DNA of 64,000 nucleotides from Phycisphaeraceae bacterium (GCA_019636615.1 JAHBXF010000002.1:436001-500000); one strand, 5' to 3'. Positions 1 to 12,007 are shown, counted from the stretch's first letter. The notes: generated by a model not told the origin, from the sequence alone. Translations and numbers: made by a program.

Positions 1-34
1 ATCAGTCGCAGCCCGTGACGGATGAATCCGTACG

Positions 35-69
35 CCGGCCACCTTCGCACGGAGGTGGCCGGTTTTTTT
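35..69 (+). terminator. Rho-independent terminator of an upstream plus-strand gene
   Basis: A perfect 10-bp stem (CCGGCCACCT / AGGTGGCCGG) with an 8-base loop is followed by seven T on the plus strand. It must end a plus-strand gene lying mostly or wholly left of the window; stop codons occur in the first 25 bases but the frame cannot be fixed. It sits back to back with the hppA terminator. Confidence 0.85.
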
Positions 70-82
70 CATGCGCTCCATG

Positions 83-115
83 AAAAAAGCGGGCACTCGG
101 TGAAGAGTGCCCGCT
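83..115 (-). terminator. Rho-independent terminator of hppA
   Basis: Read on the minus strand, an 11-bp stem (AGCGGGCACTC / GAGTGCCCGCT) with a 6-base loop runs into six T. It lies about 30 bases past the hppA stop codon and faces the plus-strand terminator just to its left. Confidence 0.85.
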
Positions 116-147
116 CTGGTCGGACTGATCGGTTGAAGTCGCGCGGT

Positions 148-3015
<2,868 letters not shown>

Positions 3016-3174
3016 TCGGTTAGACCCCTGTTTGAGTGAGGATGTACGTGCCGACGTAAAGAGTGCGGAGGGTAGTAGGGTGGAGGTTGAAAGTCTGATA
3101 GAAACGGCCGATTTTCGGCTTCTGAGAGCCTGTTTCGGGCCTGAGGAGCATGATCGGCGCGCCGGGAAGAGCGA

Positions 3175-3636
3175 TCAGGCCCCGGTGGAGCCGAAGCCGC
3201 CCTGGCCGCGGTGGGTGGGTGTGAGGTCGGCGACCTCCTCGATGATCGCCCGGGAAACGGGGGCGATGATCAGTTGCGCGATGCGCATGCCGGTGAGTAC
3301 CTCGAAGGGGTACTGCGAAAGGTTGATCAAGGGCACAAAGAGTTCGCCACGGTAATCGCTGTCGATGGTGCCCGGGGCGTTGGGGAGCGTGATCCCGTGG
3401 CGTGTCGCCAGCCCGGAGCGGGGGCGCACCTGCCCTTCGTATCCATCGGGGATCTCGATCGAGAGCCCGGTGGGAACAAGCACAATGCGGCTGGGTTCGA
3501 TTCGAAGCCCTTTGGGCCCCTCTGGAAGACAGGCCGAAAGGTCGAGCCCCGCGGCGCCCGCGGTCTGATAGACAGGGATGATGGCCTCGGGCGAGAGACG
3601 CTTGACACGCAGTGTGGGCTGGAGGAATGAAGGCAC
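3175..3636 (-). CDS. dut: dUTP diphosphatase (dUTPase)
   Basis: Cytosolic trimeric enzyme that hydrolyses dUTP to dUMP and PPi, keeping uracil out of DNA and supplying dTMP synthesis. All five family motifs are visible in order in 153 residues, the normal length: AGLDL (1), RSGLA (2), GTIDSDYRGE with the catalytic Asp (3), RIAQLII (4) and the C-terminal RGQGGFGSTG arm (5) that closes over the nucleotide. The ATG start at 3636 gives a full N-terminus. It lies 10 bases downstream of a small helical-protein gene on the same strand, so the two are probably co-transcribed. hppA follows 159 bases later; both products handle PPi, but that link is only suggestive. Confidence 0.96.
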   Translation of the reverse strand: MPSFLQPTLRVKRLSPEAIIPVYQTAGAAGLDLSACLPEGPKGLRIEPSRIVLVPTGLSIEIPDGYEGQVRPRSGLATRHGITLPNAPGTIDSDYRGELFVPLINLSQYPFEVLTGMRIAQLIIAPVSRAIIEEVADLTPTHRGQGGFGSTGA

Positions 3637-3646
3637 GGGGAGGTTC

Positions 3647-3916
3647 TTAAAGGACCGAGGGTACCGGGCGATTGCTCGGCTGGGTGTTGGCGTGCTCCTC
3701 GAGCAGGCGGGTGTAGGCCTGGATCGACCGGCGGGTCATGGCGATGGCGTTATCGATGCTCGAAACGCCCGTCACCTTGGCGAAGAGATCGCGCTGCGAT
3801 TCGCTCGGCAGGCTTTGGCGGGCGAGTTTCTGGGCCTCGATCAGGTCGGCGAGCAGCTGCTCGGCCGCGGCCTTTTGGGTCAAGATTGAGTGAAGAGTGT
3901 GTTCTCGGTCTGTCAT
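3647..3916 (-). CDS. Small predicted helical protein of unknown function
   Basis: An 89-residue protein from the ATG at 3916; a GTG at 3955 would add 13 residues but is less likely. It is mostly charged amphipathic helix (residues 5-35 and 50-75), with no signal peptide, no Cys pair and no motif that I recognise. It is 10 bases upstream of dut and about 100 bases downstream of the capD-like gene, all on the minus strand. Composition matches the neighbours and no overlapping gene competes, so I call it real, but function is unknown. Confidence 0.6.
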   Translation of the reverse strand: MTDREHTLHSILTQKAAAEQLLADLIEAQKLARQSLPSESQRDLFAKVTGVSSIDNAIAMTRRSIQAYTRLLEEHANTQPSNRPVPSVL

Positions 3917-4015
3917 CGCGGGTGAGATCCCCGTATGGATGCACCACGTATCCACGTGCCGGGTATCAACCCGGCCGCGGGTGGTGGTGGATTGTCGGAG
4001 ACCTGCGCCGCGGGA

Positions 4016-5614
4016 TCAAGCGGCCTTGGCTTTGAATGGGAGCGTGTCGATAGGAGTCTGATCGGTATGTGCAACCGATTCGTGGGCGACTGGGGTAGTC
4101 ATTTCGGGAATGAGCCGCCGCAGGCAGTCGAGGATCTCCTGGCGGGGGGTGTCAAAACTGATCGTCCCGAGTGCCTGACGGATGAGGTCCGCCTCAATAT
4201 GCGTAGGGGGCGATTCGACCGTGAGGGCCCGGATGCCGGGATGGGACGTATGGGCCAGAGTCTCGAGTTCGTAGGAGAGGAGTTCGTCGAGTTTCTCGCC
4301 CGGACGCGCGCCGGTGAAGACGATCTCGATCGTGCCCGGGGAGGGCTGATGCGCGGCGGCATCCTGGAAGGTGGGGGTGTAACCCTGCATGCGCAGGAAG
4401 CGCTGGGCCAGGTCGAGGATGCGCACCGGCTGGCCCATATCAAGAACGAAAATGGGCGGGGCGGATGGAACACTGTCGAAGGCGGAAGCCTGGATGACAA
4501 GGGTGGCGGCTTCGTTGATGGTCATGAAATAGCGGGTCATGCGCGGGTCGGTGACGGTGAGCGGGCCACCTTCGGCCAGTTGCGCCGACCAGATGGGGAG
4601 CACGCTGCACGCCGAGCCAAGCACGTTGCCGAAGCGCACGGCGCACAGGCGGCAGCCGCGCTGTGATGCTTTCTCACCGAGGGATTGCACCAGGATCTCG
4701 GCCAGTCGCTTGGTGGCGCCCATCACGCTGCTGGGGCGCACCGCTTTGTCGGAGGAGATAAGGACGAAGCGCTCGGCGCCACAGTCGATGGCGGCCTCGG
4801 CCACGTTCATCGTGCCGCTGACATTGTTGTGCATCGCCTGGGCCGGGTGGTCTTCCATGAGGGGCACGTGCTTGTGGGCCGCGGCGTGGAAGACCGCGTG
4901 GGGGCGGTGGTGGGAGAAGAGCCGGTGTGTGTGCTGGGCGTGCACGACATCGAGAAGCACCGCTTCACGCTTGAGGTTGGGGAAGAGGCGTGCGACTTTG
5001 CGATCGATCTCGAAGAGCGCATTCTCGCTGCGTTCGACAAGGATCAGCGATTCCGGCTGGAACGAGGCGGCCAGGAGTGCCAGTTCGCCACCGATGCTCC
5101 CGCCCGCGCCGGTGATCAGCACGCGCTTGTTGTGCAGCACGCGCGAGACGGCCTGTTCGTCGAGGGTGTGCGGCACGCGACCGATCAGCGTGGACCAGTC
5201 GACGCCCCCCTGACGGTTGGTCGCCGGCAGATTGAGCACATCGCGCAAAGAGACCACGTCTCTTCGATTGATGGACAGATCGCGGAGCACCCGCGCGACG
5301 AGCTGGCGGTGTTCGGTCTGGGCCGCGGAGAGGCAGACGAGTGCGAGCGAAACAGGCCGGGACCGGTGGACGGTTGCGAGAGAATCAAGGCTTCCCAGGA
5401 TGGGGATGCCGCAGATCGATGGGGGAAGGGCCGCGCCGTGTGGGGAGGGGGGGTCGAGCAGGAAGCACCCGATGGGTTTGGTGAGCCCGGCGGCGAAGGC
5501 GAACTGGGGGGCAAAGGTGGAGAGCGTATCGAGCGTGCCGACGAGCACCACGCACTGAGGGGTGGTTGAGGGTGCCAGATCGCGGGCGAATGGGGTAGGT
5601 TCTTGCGTGGACAT
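4016..5614 (-). CDS. CapD/FlaA1-like nucleotide-sugar 4,6-dehydratase without membrane segments
   Basis: Short-chain dehydrogenase of the polysaccharide-biosynthesis CapD/WbpM family, which acts on UDP-GlcNAc to make precursors of surface glycans. From the ATG at 5614 the product has 532 residues. Residues 20-150 form a Rossmann-like N-terminal domain. The NAD-binding motif GAGGSIG is at 169-175. MGATKRLAE (298-306) carries the Met-x3-Lys variant of the usual YxxxK, as in WbpM. The large family members have four N-terminal transmembrane helices; none is visible here, so this looks like a soluble form. A longer in-frame start (5851) would overlap ruvA and is rejected. Divergent from ruvA, and close to the GDP-mannose pyrophosphorylase gene, which fits an envelope-sugar role. 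Confidence 0.85.
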   Translation of the reverse strand: MSTQEPTPFARDLAPSTTPQCVVLVGTLDTLSTFAPQFAFAAGLTKPIGCFLLDPPSPHGAALPPSICGIPILGSLDSLATVHRSRPVSLALVCLSAAQTEHRQLVARVLRDLSINRRDVVSLRDVLNLPATNRQGGVDWSTLIGRVPHTLDEQAVSRVLHNKRVLITGAGGSIGGELALLAASFQPESLILVERSENALFEIDRKVARLFPNLKREAVLLDVVHAQHTHRLFSHHRPHAVFHAAAHKHVPLMEDHPAQAMHNNVSGTMNVAEAAIDCGAERFVLISSDKAVRPSSVMGATKRLAEILVQSLGEKASQRGCRLCAVRFGNVLGSACSVLPIWSAQLAEGGPLTVTDPRMTRYFMTINEAATLVIQASAFDSVPSAPPIFVLDMGQPVRILDLAQRFLRMQGYTPTFQDAAAHQPSPGTIEIVFTGARPGEKLDELLSYELETLAHTSHPGIRALTVESPPTHIEADLIRQALGTISFDTPRQEILDCLRRLIPEMTTPVAHESVAHTDQTPIDTLPFKAKAA

Positions 5615-5775
5615 GGTGCGGCTCGCTGGAGGATGAGACAGGCGCGTATGGCATGTGGATCGGCGTGAAGCGGCGGCGGGGTTGCAAGGGGGGCCGCCCG
5701 CTCGTGGGAAGCCCATAACCGCGACGGCCAGGAGGGCGGGCGGCGTGGCTTGTCGGGTGCTACGTTCAGCCGACC

Positions 5776-6423
5776 ATGATCGCGCGCATCGTCGGAAAAC
5801 TTCTGGAGGTCGATGGAACCACGGCCCTGATCGCGCCGGGCGATGGCGCATTGGTGTACGAGGTGAGCCTGCCGGCGTATCTGGCGGAGCCGGTTCGGGC
5901 GGGCGTGGGCACGGTGAAGACGTTTATCACGCTGCATTACCTCGAAGGCCAGGGACAAGGTGCCAGTTTCACGCCGCGGCTGATCGGGTTTGAGACTGTT
6001 GATGAGCGTGACTTCTTCGAGGTGTTCACCACGGTCAAGGGGATAGGCCCCCGCAAAGCGCTGAGAGCGTTGGCGGAGCCGCCGGGGGCCATCGCCGCGG
6101 CGATCTCACGGAAGGATGTCGCCGGGCTGGTGAAACTTCCCGAGATCGGCAAACGCATGGCGGAGACGATCATCGCGGAACTGACAGGGAAAGTGGAACG
6201 ATTCATGACGGCGTTCGATGATGCCCGTGGCGTGCCCGCGTCGGCGGCCCCCCGGATCCCCCCCGCCGTGGAGGATGCGGTCTCGACACTGGTGGCGCTG
6301 GGCGAAACCAGGGCGGATGCGCAGCGGTTGGTGATGCGGGTGGTCGACCGGGCGGCGCGGGAAGGCTGGCCGCCCCGGAGCGCGGCGGAACTGGTGGAAT
6401 CGGCGGTGCAGATGCGCGGATGA
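5776..6423 (+). CDS. ruvA: Holliday junction branch-migration protein RuvA
   Basis: RuvA tetramers bind four-way DNA junctions and load the RuvB motor. The 215-residue product has the N-terminal OB-fold (1-65, MIARIVGKLLEV), two helix-hairpin-helix motifs (VKGIGPRKAL near residue 90 and LPEIGKRMAE near 122), and the flexible C-terminal domain III (about 160-215) that contacts RuvB. Length is normal. ruvB is not in this window; the gene is followed closely by mannose-1-phosphate guanylyltransferase and then ruvX, so two recombination genes flank a sugar-nucleotide gene. The ATG at 5776 is the only start that gives a complete OB-fold. Confidence 0.95.
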   Translation: MIARIVGKLLEVDGTTALIAPGDGALVYEVSLPAYLAEPVRAGVGTVKTFITLHYLEGQGQGASFTPRLIGFETVDERDFFEVFTTVKGIGPRKALRALAEPPGAIAAAISRKDVAGLVKLPEIGKRMAETIIAELTGKVERFMTAFDDARGVPASAAPRIPPAVEDAVSTLVALGETRADAQRLVMRVVDRAAREGWPPRSAAELVESAVQMRG

Positions 6424-6477
6424 ATGACGGGTTGGAAGTTGAATCGCCGGGCGGACGGGCCCGATACCCTGACGAGA

Positions 6478-7638
6478 ATGCGTTACGCGATGATCATGGC
6501 GGGTGGGGCTGGGACTCGGTTGTGGCCGCTGTCGAGGCGCGACAAACCGAAGCAGTTGCTGCGCTTCATCACCCGCCCGGGTGACACGCAGCCCAGGTCG
6601 CTGCTCGAGTTGTCGGCGCGCAGGCTCGACGGGCTGATCCGGCCGGACCAGCGGTTTATCTGCGCGGCAGAGGACTATCGCGCCGCGATACGCGAGCAAC
6701 TGCCTGATTTCAGGGACAACCAGATTCTCGGCGAGCCCGCGCCCCGCGACACGGTCAACGCCGTGGGCTTCGCCGCGGCGGTGCTGCAGAAGATCGACAA
6801 GAACGCGGTCTTTGCGGTGCTCACGTCTGATCACGTGATCGAGCCCGAGGATGTATTCCGCGAGCGGATGGACCTTGGCTTTCGTCTTGTCGAGAACGAT
6901 GAACGCCGCTTCGTGACGTTCGCGATCAAGCCCACGTACCCGGCGACGGGCTTCGGGTATGTCGAGCGTGGCACCCCCGTGCGTGACGTGAAGAAAGGCA
7001 AGCACGCGGCGATCGACGGCGCGAGCGAGCACGCCTTTCACGTCGCGCGGTTTGTGGAAAAACCCGACCGCCCTCGCGCGGAGGTGTATGTCCAGAGCGG
7101 TGACTATTTCTGGAACGCGGGTATGTTCGTCTGGAAGGCCTCGACGTTTCTCGAGGCGCTCGAGAGGTTCAAGCCCGAGAGCCACGCGGGGCTGATGAAA
7201 ATCCAGGAAGCGTGGGGCACGAAGAAGGCCAAAGCGGTGATCCAGGAGGTGTACCCGACTCTGCCCAAGATCAGCGTTGACTACGCGATCATGGAACCTG
7301 CATCGAAGAGCGAGGCCACCGGGCCGCGCGACAAGAGCCGTTTTCAGGTGTGCATGGTGCAGATGGATGTGCGCTGGCTCGACGTTGGCAGTTGGCCGAG
7401 TTTCGCCGAGACCGTGCCCGCGGACGGGGAGGGCAACAGGGCGGCGGGCGGGGGCACGGCCTGTTTCAGCGAAGGGCGCAACAACCTGGTGTATGCCGAA
7501 AAAGGGCACACCGTGGCGGTGCTCGGGGCCGACGACCTTGTGGTGGTGCAGACGCCCGACGCCACGCTTGTCATGCCGCGGGCCAGGGCCGAGGAACTCA
7601 AGGTGATCCACGGGATGCTCGACGAAAGGCTGAAGTGA
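6478..7638 (+). CDS. manC: Mannose-1-phosphate guanylyltransferase (GDP-mannose pyrophosphorylase)
   Basis: Makes GDP-mannose from mannose-1-phosphate and GTP for envelope and exported glycans. The N-terminal signature GGAGTRLWPLSRRDKPKQ (residues about 7-24) holds the nucleotide loop and catalytic Arg/Lys. VEKPDR near residue 185 is the second sugar-binding motif, and the WNAGMF segment also fits. The 386-residue length matches the single-domain class without the fused phosphomannose isomerase domain. I start at the ATG at 6478, directly before the conserved YAMIMAGG strand; an in-frame ATG at 6424 adds 18 unmatched residues. Gene symbol is by function (rfbM and cpsB are synonyms). Confidence 0.92.
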   Translation: MRYAMIMAGGAGTRLWPLSRRDKPKQLLRFITRPGDTQPRSLLELSARRLDGLIRPDQRFICAAEDYRAAIREQLPDFRDNQILGEPAPRDTVNAVGFAAAVLQKIDKNAVFAVLTSDHVIEPEDVFRERMDLGFRLVENDERRFVTFAIKPTYPATGFGYVERGTPVRDVKKGKHAAIDGASEHAFHVARFVEKPDRPRAEVYVQSGDYFWNAGMFVWKASTFLEALERFKPESHAGLMKIQEAWGTKKAKAVIQEVYPTLPKISVDYAIMEPASKSEATGPRDKSRFQVCMVQMDVRWLDVGSWPSFAETVPADGEGNRAAGGGTACFSEGRNNLVYAEKGHTVAVLGADDLVVVQTPDATLVMPRARAEELKVIHGMLDERLK

Positions 7639-7663
7639 CGGCCGCGCGGGATCGGGGCGTGTG

Positions 7664-8134
7664 ATGCGCTATCTTGCGCTCGATCTGGGCGACAAACGCA
7701 CCGGAGTAGCCATGGGCGATGCGATCACTCGTCTCGTGACGCCGCTGCGCGTCATCGAGGCGCCCCTCGCCAGCGAGAACGGCCAGACGCTGCTGCGCCA
7801 GATCGTGCTTGCGGCGGTCGAGGCGTTCGGTGAGAGAGACCCGGGCGAACTGGTGATGGGCCTGCCGCTGAACATGGACGGCACGGAGGGGCCCCGGGCG
7901 AAACTCACCCGTGCGTTTGCGCAGCGCATCGAACAGGCGACGGGCAGGAAGGTGCACCTGGTGGACGAACGCCTGACGAGTGTTGAAGCCGAATGGGCAC
8001 TGTCTCAGCGCGGGCTCACCCACAAAGAGAAAAAAATGCGACGAGATTCCCAGGCCGCGGCGGCGATCCTGCGAGACTTTCTCTCGCTTTCAGGGCGTGA
8101 GGGCGTGCCCGAGGGCGGGACCGACCCGGGTTGA
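7664..8134 (+). CDS. ruvX: RuvX/YqgF family putative Holliday junction resolvase and pre-16S rRNA nuclease
   Basis: An RNase H-fold nuclease family linked to 16S rRNA 5' end maturation and Holliday junction resolution. Visible motifs are LALDLGDKRTGVA (first Asp), VMGLPLNMDGTEGPRA (central loop), and VDERLTS followed later by DSQAAAAIL (last catalytic Asp). The length of 156 residues is normal. A GTG at 7661 sits immediately before the ATG at 7664, so the exact start is uncertain by one codon. It lies 25 bases after manC and is probably co-transcribed with ruvA and manC. Confidence 0.93.
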   Translation: MRYLALDLGDKRTGVAMGDAITRLVTPLRVIEAPLASENGQTLLRQIVLAAVEAFGERDPGELVMGLPLNMDGTEGPRAKLTRAFAQRIEQATGRKVHLVDERLTSVEAEWALSQRGLTHKEKKMRRDSQAAAAILRDFLSLSGREGVPEGGTDPG

Positions 8135-8267
8135 GCCCCGGCGGGGACGGGGGGAACAGGACTGGTTCGCCGGCGTCTAACCTCTTGTGTTCGACGAAAC
8201 GCCTCAGGTGGCTCTGGCCCGTCGCGGGCATGGCGGGGCGTCGGCGGGGCGAGAGCCGAGGAGACCG

Positions 8268-9206
8268 ATGATGATGTCGCTGCTGATCATGCGTTCGCTC
8301 GTGACTGCCGTTGGCCTGCTTGCCACGGTCGGCCAGCCTGCCGGCGGTGGTCAGCCATCACAAGAAGTGACAGCACAGCCCGAAGCAACGGCGCGGGCCC
8401 CGATCGCGTCGGCGCAGGATCTTCTGGGCGCACTCGAAACCGCGGACGAAGATCTGCGCACCCTTACCGCGAAAGTGCAGTACGACAAAATCTCGGGGGT
8501 CGCCGGCGACCGTCAGATCAGGCGCGGCAGCCTCTACTTTGAGGACAGACGGTCGGAAGGGGCGACGGGTTCGGGGCGCCGCTTTGCGGTGAAGTTTGAT
8601 GAACTGCAGTTGGGGAGCCGGCTGGAGACCGAAGACCAGCAGTTGATCTTTGACGGTCAGTGGCTTGTGGAGGTCAACCCTCGCTTCCGGCAGATCATCC
8701 GCAGACAGATCGTCGCCCAGGGAGACACCTTCGACCCGCTGAAGATCGGCGAAGGGCCCTTGCCGTTGCCGATCGGCCAGAAGCGTGACGAGACCCTCAA
8801 ACGGTTCGAGGCGACCCTGTTGCCCGACACCGCCGAACTCGAAGGAGAGGATGACGCCGAGACCCAGCGGCTGAGGGCGTTTGTGCAGGGAGCCTATCAG
8901 TTGAAACTGGTGCCCCGCCCGAACACGCCGGAGGCCGAGAAATATACCGAGATCCGGCTGTGGTACCGCGAGGGCCCCGCCGAGGAGGGGACGCGCAGGT
9001 TACTCCCCCGCATGGCGCGCACGGTGGCGCCCCGCAGCGAAGATGTGACCATCGTCCGCCTGATTCAGGTTCGCACGAATGTGGAGATCGATCCTGCGAT
9101 GATGGCCACGACGCCGCCATCCGATGGATGGGACGTGATCACGGAGGCCTTGGCGCCCGCCGCGAGCCGCGAGGCAACGCCGGCGGTGGTGCCAAGGTCG
9201 CGCTGA
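8268..9206 (+). CDS. Exported LolA-like outer-membrane lipoprotein carrier family protein
   Basis: A 312-residue exported protein. Three consecutive ATG codons (8268, 8271, 8274) follow a GAGGAGACC ribosome site and lead into a signal peptide (MRSLVTAVGLLATVGQPAGG). The mature part has the LolA/LolB-type pattern: an early helix with DLRTLTAKVQYDK, a strand GSLYFEDRR, then LIFDGQWLVEVNPRFRQIIRRQI. LolA proteins chaperone lipoproteins to the outer membrane or bind lipid in the periplasm. Assignment to the superfamily is reasonable; that it is the true LolA is inference. The gene is followed, after 77 bases, by a large exported TPR peptidase gene. Confidence 0.75.
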   Translation: MMMSLLIMRSLVTAVGLLATVGQPAGGGQPSQEVTAQPEATARAPIASAQDLLGALETADEDLRTLTAKVQYDKISGVAGDRQIRRGSLYFEDRRSEGATGSGRRFAVKFDELQLGSRLETEDQQLIFDGQWLVEVNPRFRQIIRRQIVAQGDTFDPLKIGEGPLPLPIGQKRDETLKRFEATLLPDTAELEGEDDAETQRLRAFVQGAYQLKLVPRPNTPEAEKYTEIRLWYREGPAEEGTRRLLPRMARTVAPRSEDVTIVRLIQVRTNVEIDPAMMATTPPSDGWDVITEALAPAASREATPAVVPRSR

Positions 9207-9283
9207 GCGGCTGCCCGGCAACCTCGTGGCCGAGTGGCCAGAGTGCCGATGAAGTTTCCGGTGGTGTGGGGCTTGGAGGTCTC

Positions 9284-12007
9284 ATGTCGAGGCTGCGTAA
9301 AGGTTACCTGCGTGCGTTGCTGAGCCGGACAATGCGTGCGCTGCGCTGCGTGCCGGCCTGCGTGCTTGCGGCCGCCGGGGCGAACGCGGCGCACGCTCAG
9401 GGCGGGGGCATCTCATTCCCGCCCCCTTCGCCCGCGCTGGTTGAAGTTCTCGGGCAGGATTACCTCTCCGAGAGCGAGCGCGCGGCCATCCGTGTCGCTC
9501 ACGGCCTGTGGGAAGACGCCGACTTAGACTCGCCGGCGCACCGTGCGTCGGCGGCCCTCATCCGGGGCGATTATCTCGATCCATCACTCAGCGACGTGCA
9601 GACACCGGCGATTGACCGTGCGGAGGGTTTGCTGCGTCGAGGAAACCCCGCGGAGGCTTTGCGCCTGCTCCGGGAGACTGAATCACTGCGTGGGTTGCGC
9701 CTTCTCGCGGAGGCGCACATCGACCTGGGGCAGGCGGATCTCGCCAAGGAAGTTCTGCTGCGAGCCACGGCCATGGTGGCCGGCGGTGAGGTTGCCGACG
9801 GGAACGAACTGGCCGAGGGGGTCAGGTGCGCGCTCATGCTGACCCGCTATGCGCCGCCCCGAGAAGCGGGGGTCATCGGGCATCAACGGATGCTTGAGCA
9901 CCTGGCGCGGGCCAGGGATGAACTGGACCGATTTTCCTGGCGTGCCCACCTCGCCGAGGCATGGTTGCTCTACGAGAAGGATCGATACGAAGAGGTCGCC
10001 AAGGCGGTGGAAGGGGTGATGTCGCTCAACCCACGCAGCGCCGAGGGGCTTTGGCTCTGGGGCCTGGTGTGCGTGGATACGTTCGATTTTCCGCGCGGCG
10101 AAGCGATCGCGGCGAGGTTGGATGAACTCGCCTCTCCGTCGCCATCTCCATGGGCGGCCTCACTGAGGGCGTATGTGCGCATGCGTCAGGCGGAGGGTGT
10201 GCAGGCGGGCGAGCAACTCGCCGAGGCATTGCGGGCGTACCCGGATCATCGGACGCTGCGCACCTATCAGGCGGCCGCGGCCGCCGCGGCATTCAACTTT
10301 GAAGAGGCCGAGCGGCTGCTCGCGTCGTTTGATGAGTTGGTGCCGGGCTCGCCGGCGGCGCTGCTGGGGGTCGGCAAGGCGATGTCGGGCGCCAGGCAGT
10401 ACGAAGAGGCCGCGGGCTTTCTCCGTCGCGCGTCTGAACGGGCCCCGCACTGGTGCGAACCACTCGCCGAGTTGGGGCTGTCTGAGTTTCAGGCGGGCCG
10501 CAACGAAGACGCGATGGAGGCGCTGGAACGAGCCGCCGCGCTGGACCCCTGGAACATCCGCGTGGCCAACAGCCTTGCACTGCTCAAAGAACTCGCGGGC
10601 TTCGCGCGTGTCGAGAGCGAGCACTTCATCGTGCGCTGCAAACCGGGGGGCGCCGACGAACTCGTCGCGAGAGAAATGCTCGGCACGCTCGAAGAGATAT
10701 TCGTCAGAGTCACGGGCAACGCGCCGGGCGGCATCGATCACGTCCCGCCGTGGAAGACGGTCGTTGAACTCTACCCGAATCATCGCATGTTCGGCGTGCG
10801 CATCGTCGGCATGCCGCGACTGCACACGATCGCCGCGGCGACCGGGCCTGTGATCGCCATGGAGGCCCCGCGCGAAGGCCCCGGGCACACGGGCGCCTTC
10901 GACTGGCGCCGCGTGGTGCAGCACGAGTACACGCACACCGTCACCCTCTCGCGCACACGAAACCGCCTGCCGCACTGGTTTACCGAGGCCTCGGCGGTCT
11001 ATCTTGAGGATGCGCCGCGCGACTATTCCACGCTGCAACTGCTCGCCAGAGCGAGCGAAACGAACACGCTCTTCGACCTGGACACGATCAACGTGATGTT
11101 TGTTCGCCCCAACAGACAGACCGACCGTTCGCAGGCCTACGCGCAGGGGCACGCCATGTACGAGTTCATGATCGAGCGTTTCGGTCATGCTTCACCGCTT
11201 GAGTTAATGGACCTGTATGCCACCGGCGTGCGGGAGCAGCAGGCGTTCGCCCGGGTGCTGGGTGTCGGGCGTGAAGAGTTCCTTGAACAGTTTAAAGTGT
11301 GGATGCGAGAGAAACTCGGGGGGTACGGCATGTTGCCCACTCCGATGAACCCCTCCCTCACGCAACTGCTCGCGGCGGAGGGAGTCAAGGCGGATGAGGC
11401 GGCCGGTGCTGCCCGTCCGGGTGCGGTGCTTCTGCAACCCGAAGGCGCAGACGAGCCCCCTCCCGAAGCCCGTCCGCGGCAGGTTACCGACGCGCACATC
11501 GAGCGGTGGTTGGTGGAGCACCCCGAGAACCCGTTTGTGCTCGGCGTGAAGGTGCGTGCCGTGCTCGCTCAGAGCGGAGGGAAAGCCACGGAGGAGAGTA
11601 TCGAGTTGCTCGAGCGATACGCCCGGGTTCGTCCGGTTGATCCTCTGCCCCACCGGGCCCTGGCGGCCTACTACATCGATGTTGACCAGCTCGAAAGCGA
11701 CCGTGCCGTGCCGCACCTGGAGTTCATCGACGCCAGAGAGCAGCACTCACCGGCGGTTGCGGTGGAACTGTCGAGGCGGTATGCCGCGACGGGTGATTTC
11801 TCCCGTGCCATGGCCAAAGCGACCCGCGCCACGCAGATCGCACCCTACGACCCTCTCCTGCGAGAGTTCGCGGCGACGATCTCGCTGCGGGCCAAAGACT
11901 ACGACGCCGCCAACAGGCACATCACCGCGCTGACAGTTCTCGAGCCCGACAGGCCAGTGCACCGGCAGCGGCTTGAAGCACTCTCACGGCTGCGCGGCAC
12001 GCAATAA
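9284..12007 (+). CDS. Large exported TPR protein with a gluzincin (peptidase MA-like) domain
   Basis: 907 residues from the ATG at 9284, preceded by GGAGG. An N-terminal signal peptide (about 1-39, ending AAHAQ) targets it out of the cytoplasm. Residues about 75-440 and 690-900 are TPR-like helical repeats. Between them lies a zinc-peptidase domain with HEYTH at 547-551 and the downstream zinc-ligand Glu in HWFTEAS (Glu568), the HEXXH plus E arrangement of gluzincins. Such peptidase-MA proteins are common in planctomycetes, with unknown substrates. A longer in-frame start at 8960 would overlap the LolA-like gene and lose the signal peptide. The last 24 bases overlap the convergent acyltransferase gene. 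Confidence 0.85.
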   Translation: MSRLRKGYLRALLSRTMRALRCVPACVLAAAGANAAHAQGGGISFPPPSPALVEVLGQDYLSESERAAIRVAHGLWEDADLDSPAHRASAALIRGDYLDPSLSDVQTPAIDRAEGLLRRGNPAEALRLLRETESLRGLRLLAEAHIDLGQADLAKEVLLRATAMVAGGEVADGNELAEGVRCALMLTRYAPPREAGVIGHQRMLEHLARARDELDRFSWRAHLAEAWLLYEKDRYEEVAKAVEGVMSLNPRSAEGLWLWGLVCVDTFDFPRGEAIAARLDELASPSPSPWAASLRAYVRMRQAEGVQAGEQLAEALRAYPDHRTLRTYQAAAAAAAFNFEEAERLLASFDELVPGSPAALLGVGKAMSGARQYEEAAGFLRRASERAPHWCEPLAELGLSEFQAGRNEDAMEALERAAALDPWNIRVANSLALLKELAGFARVESEHFIVRCKPGGADELVAREMLGTLEEIFVRVTGNAPGGIDHVPPWKTVVELYPNHRMFGVRIVGMPRLHTIAAATGPVIAMEAPREGPGHTGAFDWRRVVQHEYTHTVTLSRTRNRLPHWFTEASAVYLEDAPRDYSTLQLLARASETNTLFDLDTINVMFVRPNRQTDRSQAYAQGHAMYEFMIERFGHASPLELMDLYATGVREQQAFARVLGVGREEFLEQFKVWMREKLGGYGMLPTPMNPSLTQLLAAEGVKADEAAGAARPGAVLLQPEGADEPPPEARPRQVTDAHIERWLVEHPENPFVLGVKVRAVLAQSGGKATEESIELLERYARVRPVDPLPHRALAAYYIDVDQLESDRAVPHLEFIDAREQHSPAVAVELSRRYAATGDFSRAMAKATRATQIAPYDPLLREFAATISLRAKDYDAANRHITALTVLEPDRPVHRQRLEALSRLRGTQ

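Noticed and set aside
6106..7611. Long open frame (about 500 codons) on the minus strand opposite ruvA and manC
   Set aside because: It mirrors two well-supported plus-strand genes in GC-rich DNA, where antisense frames stay open by codon bias; its translation is His/Arg-rich and matches nothing.
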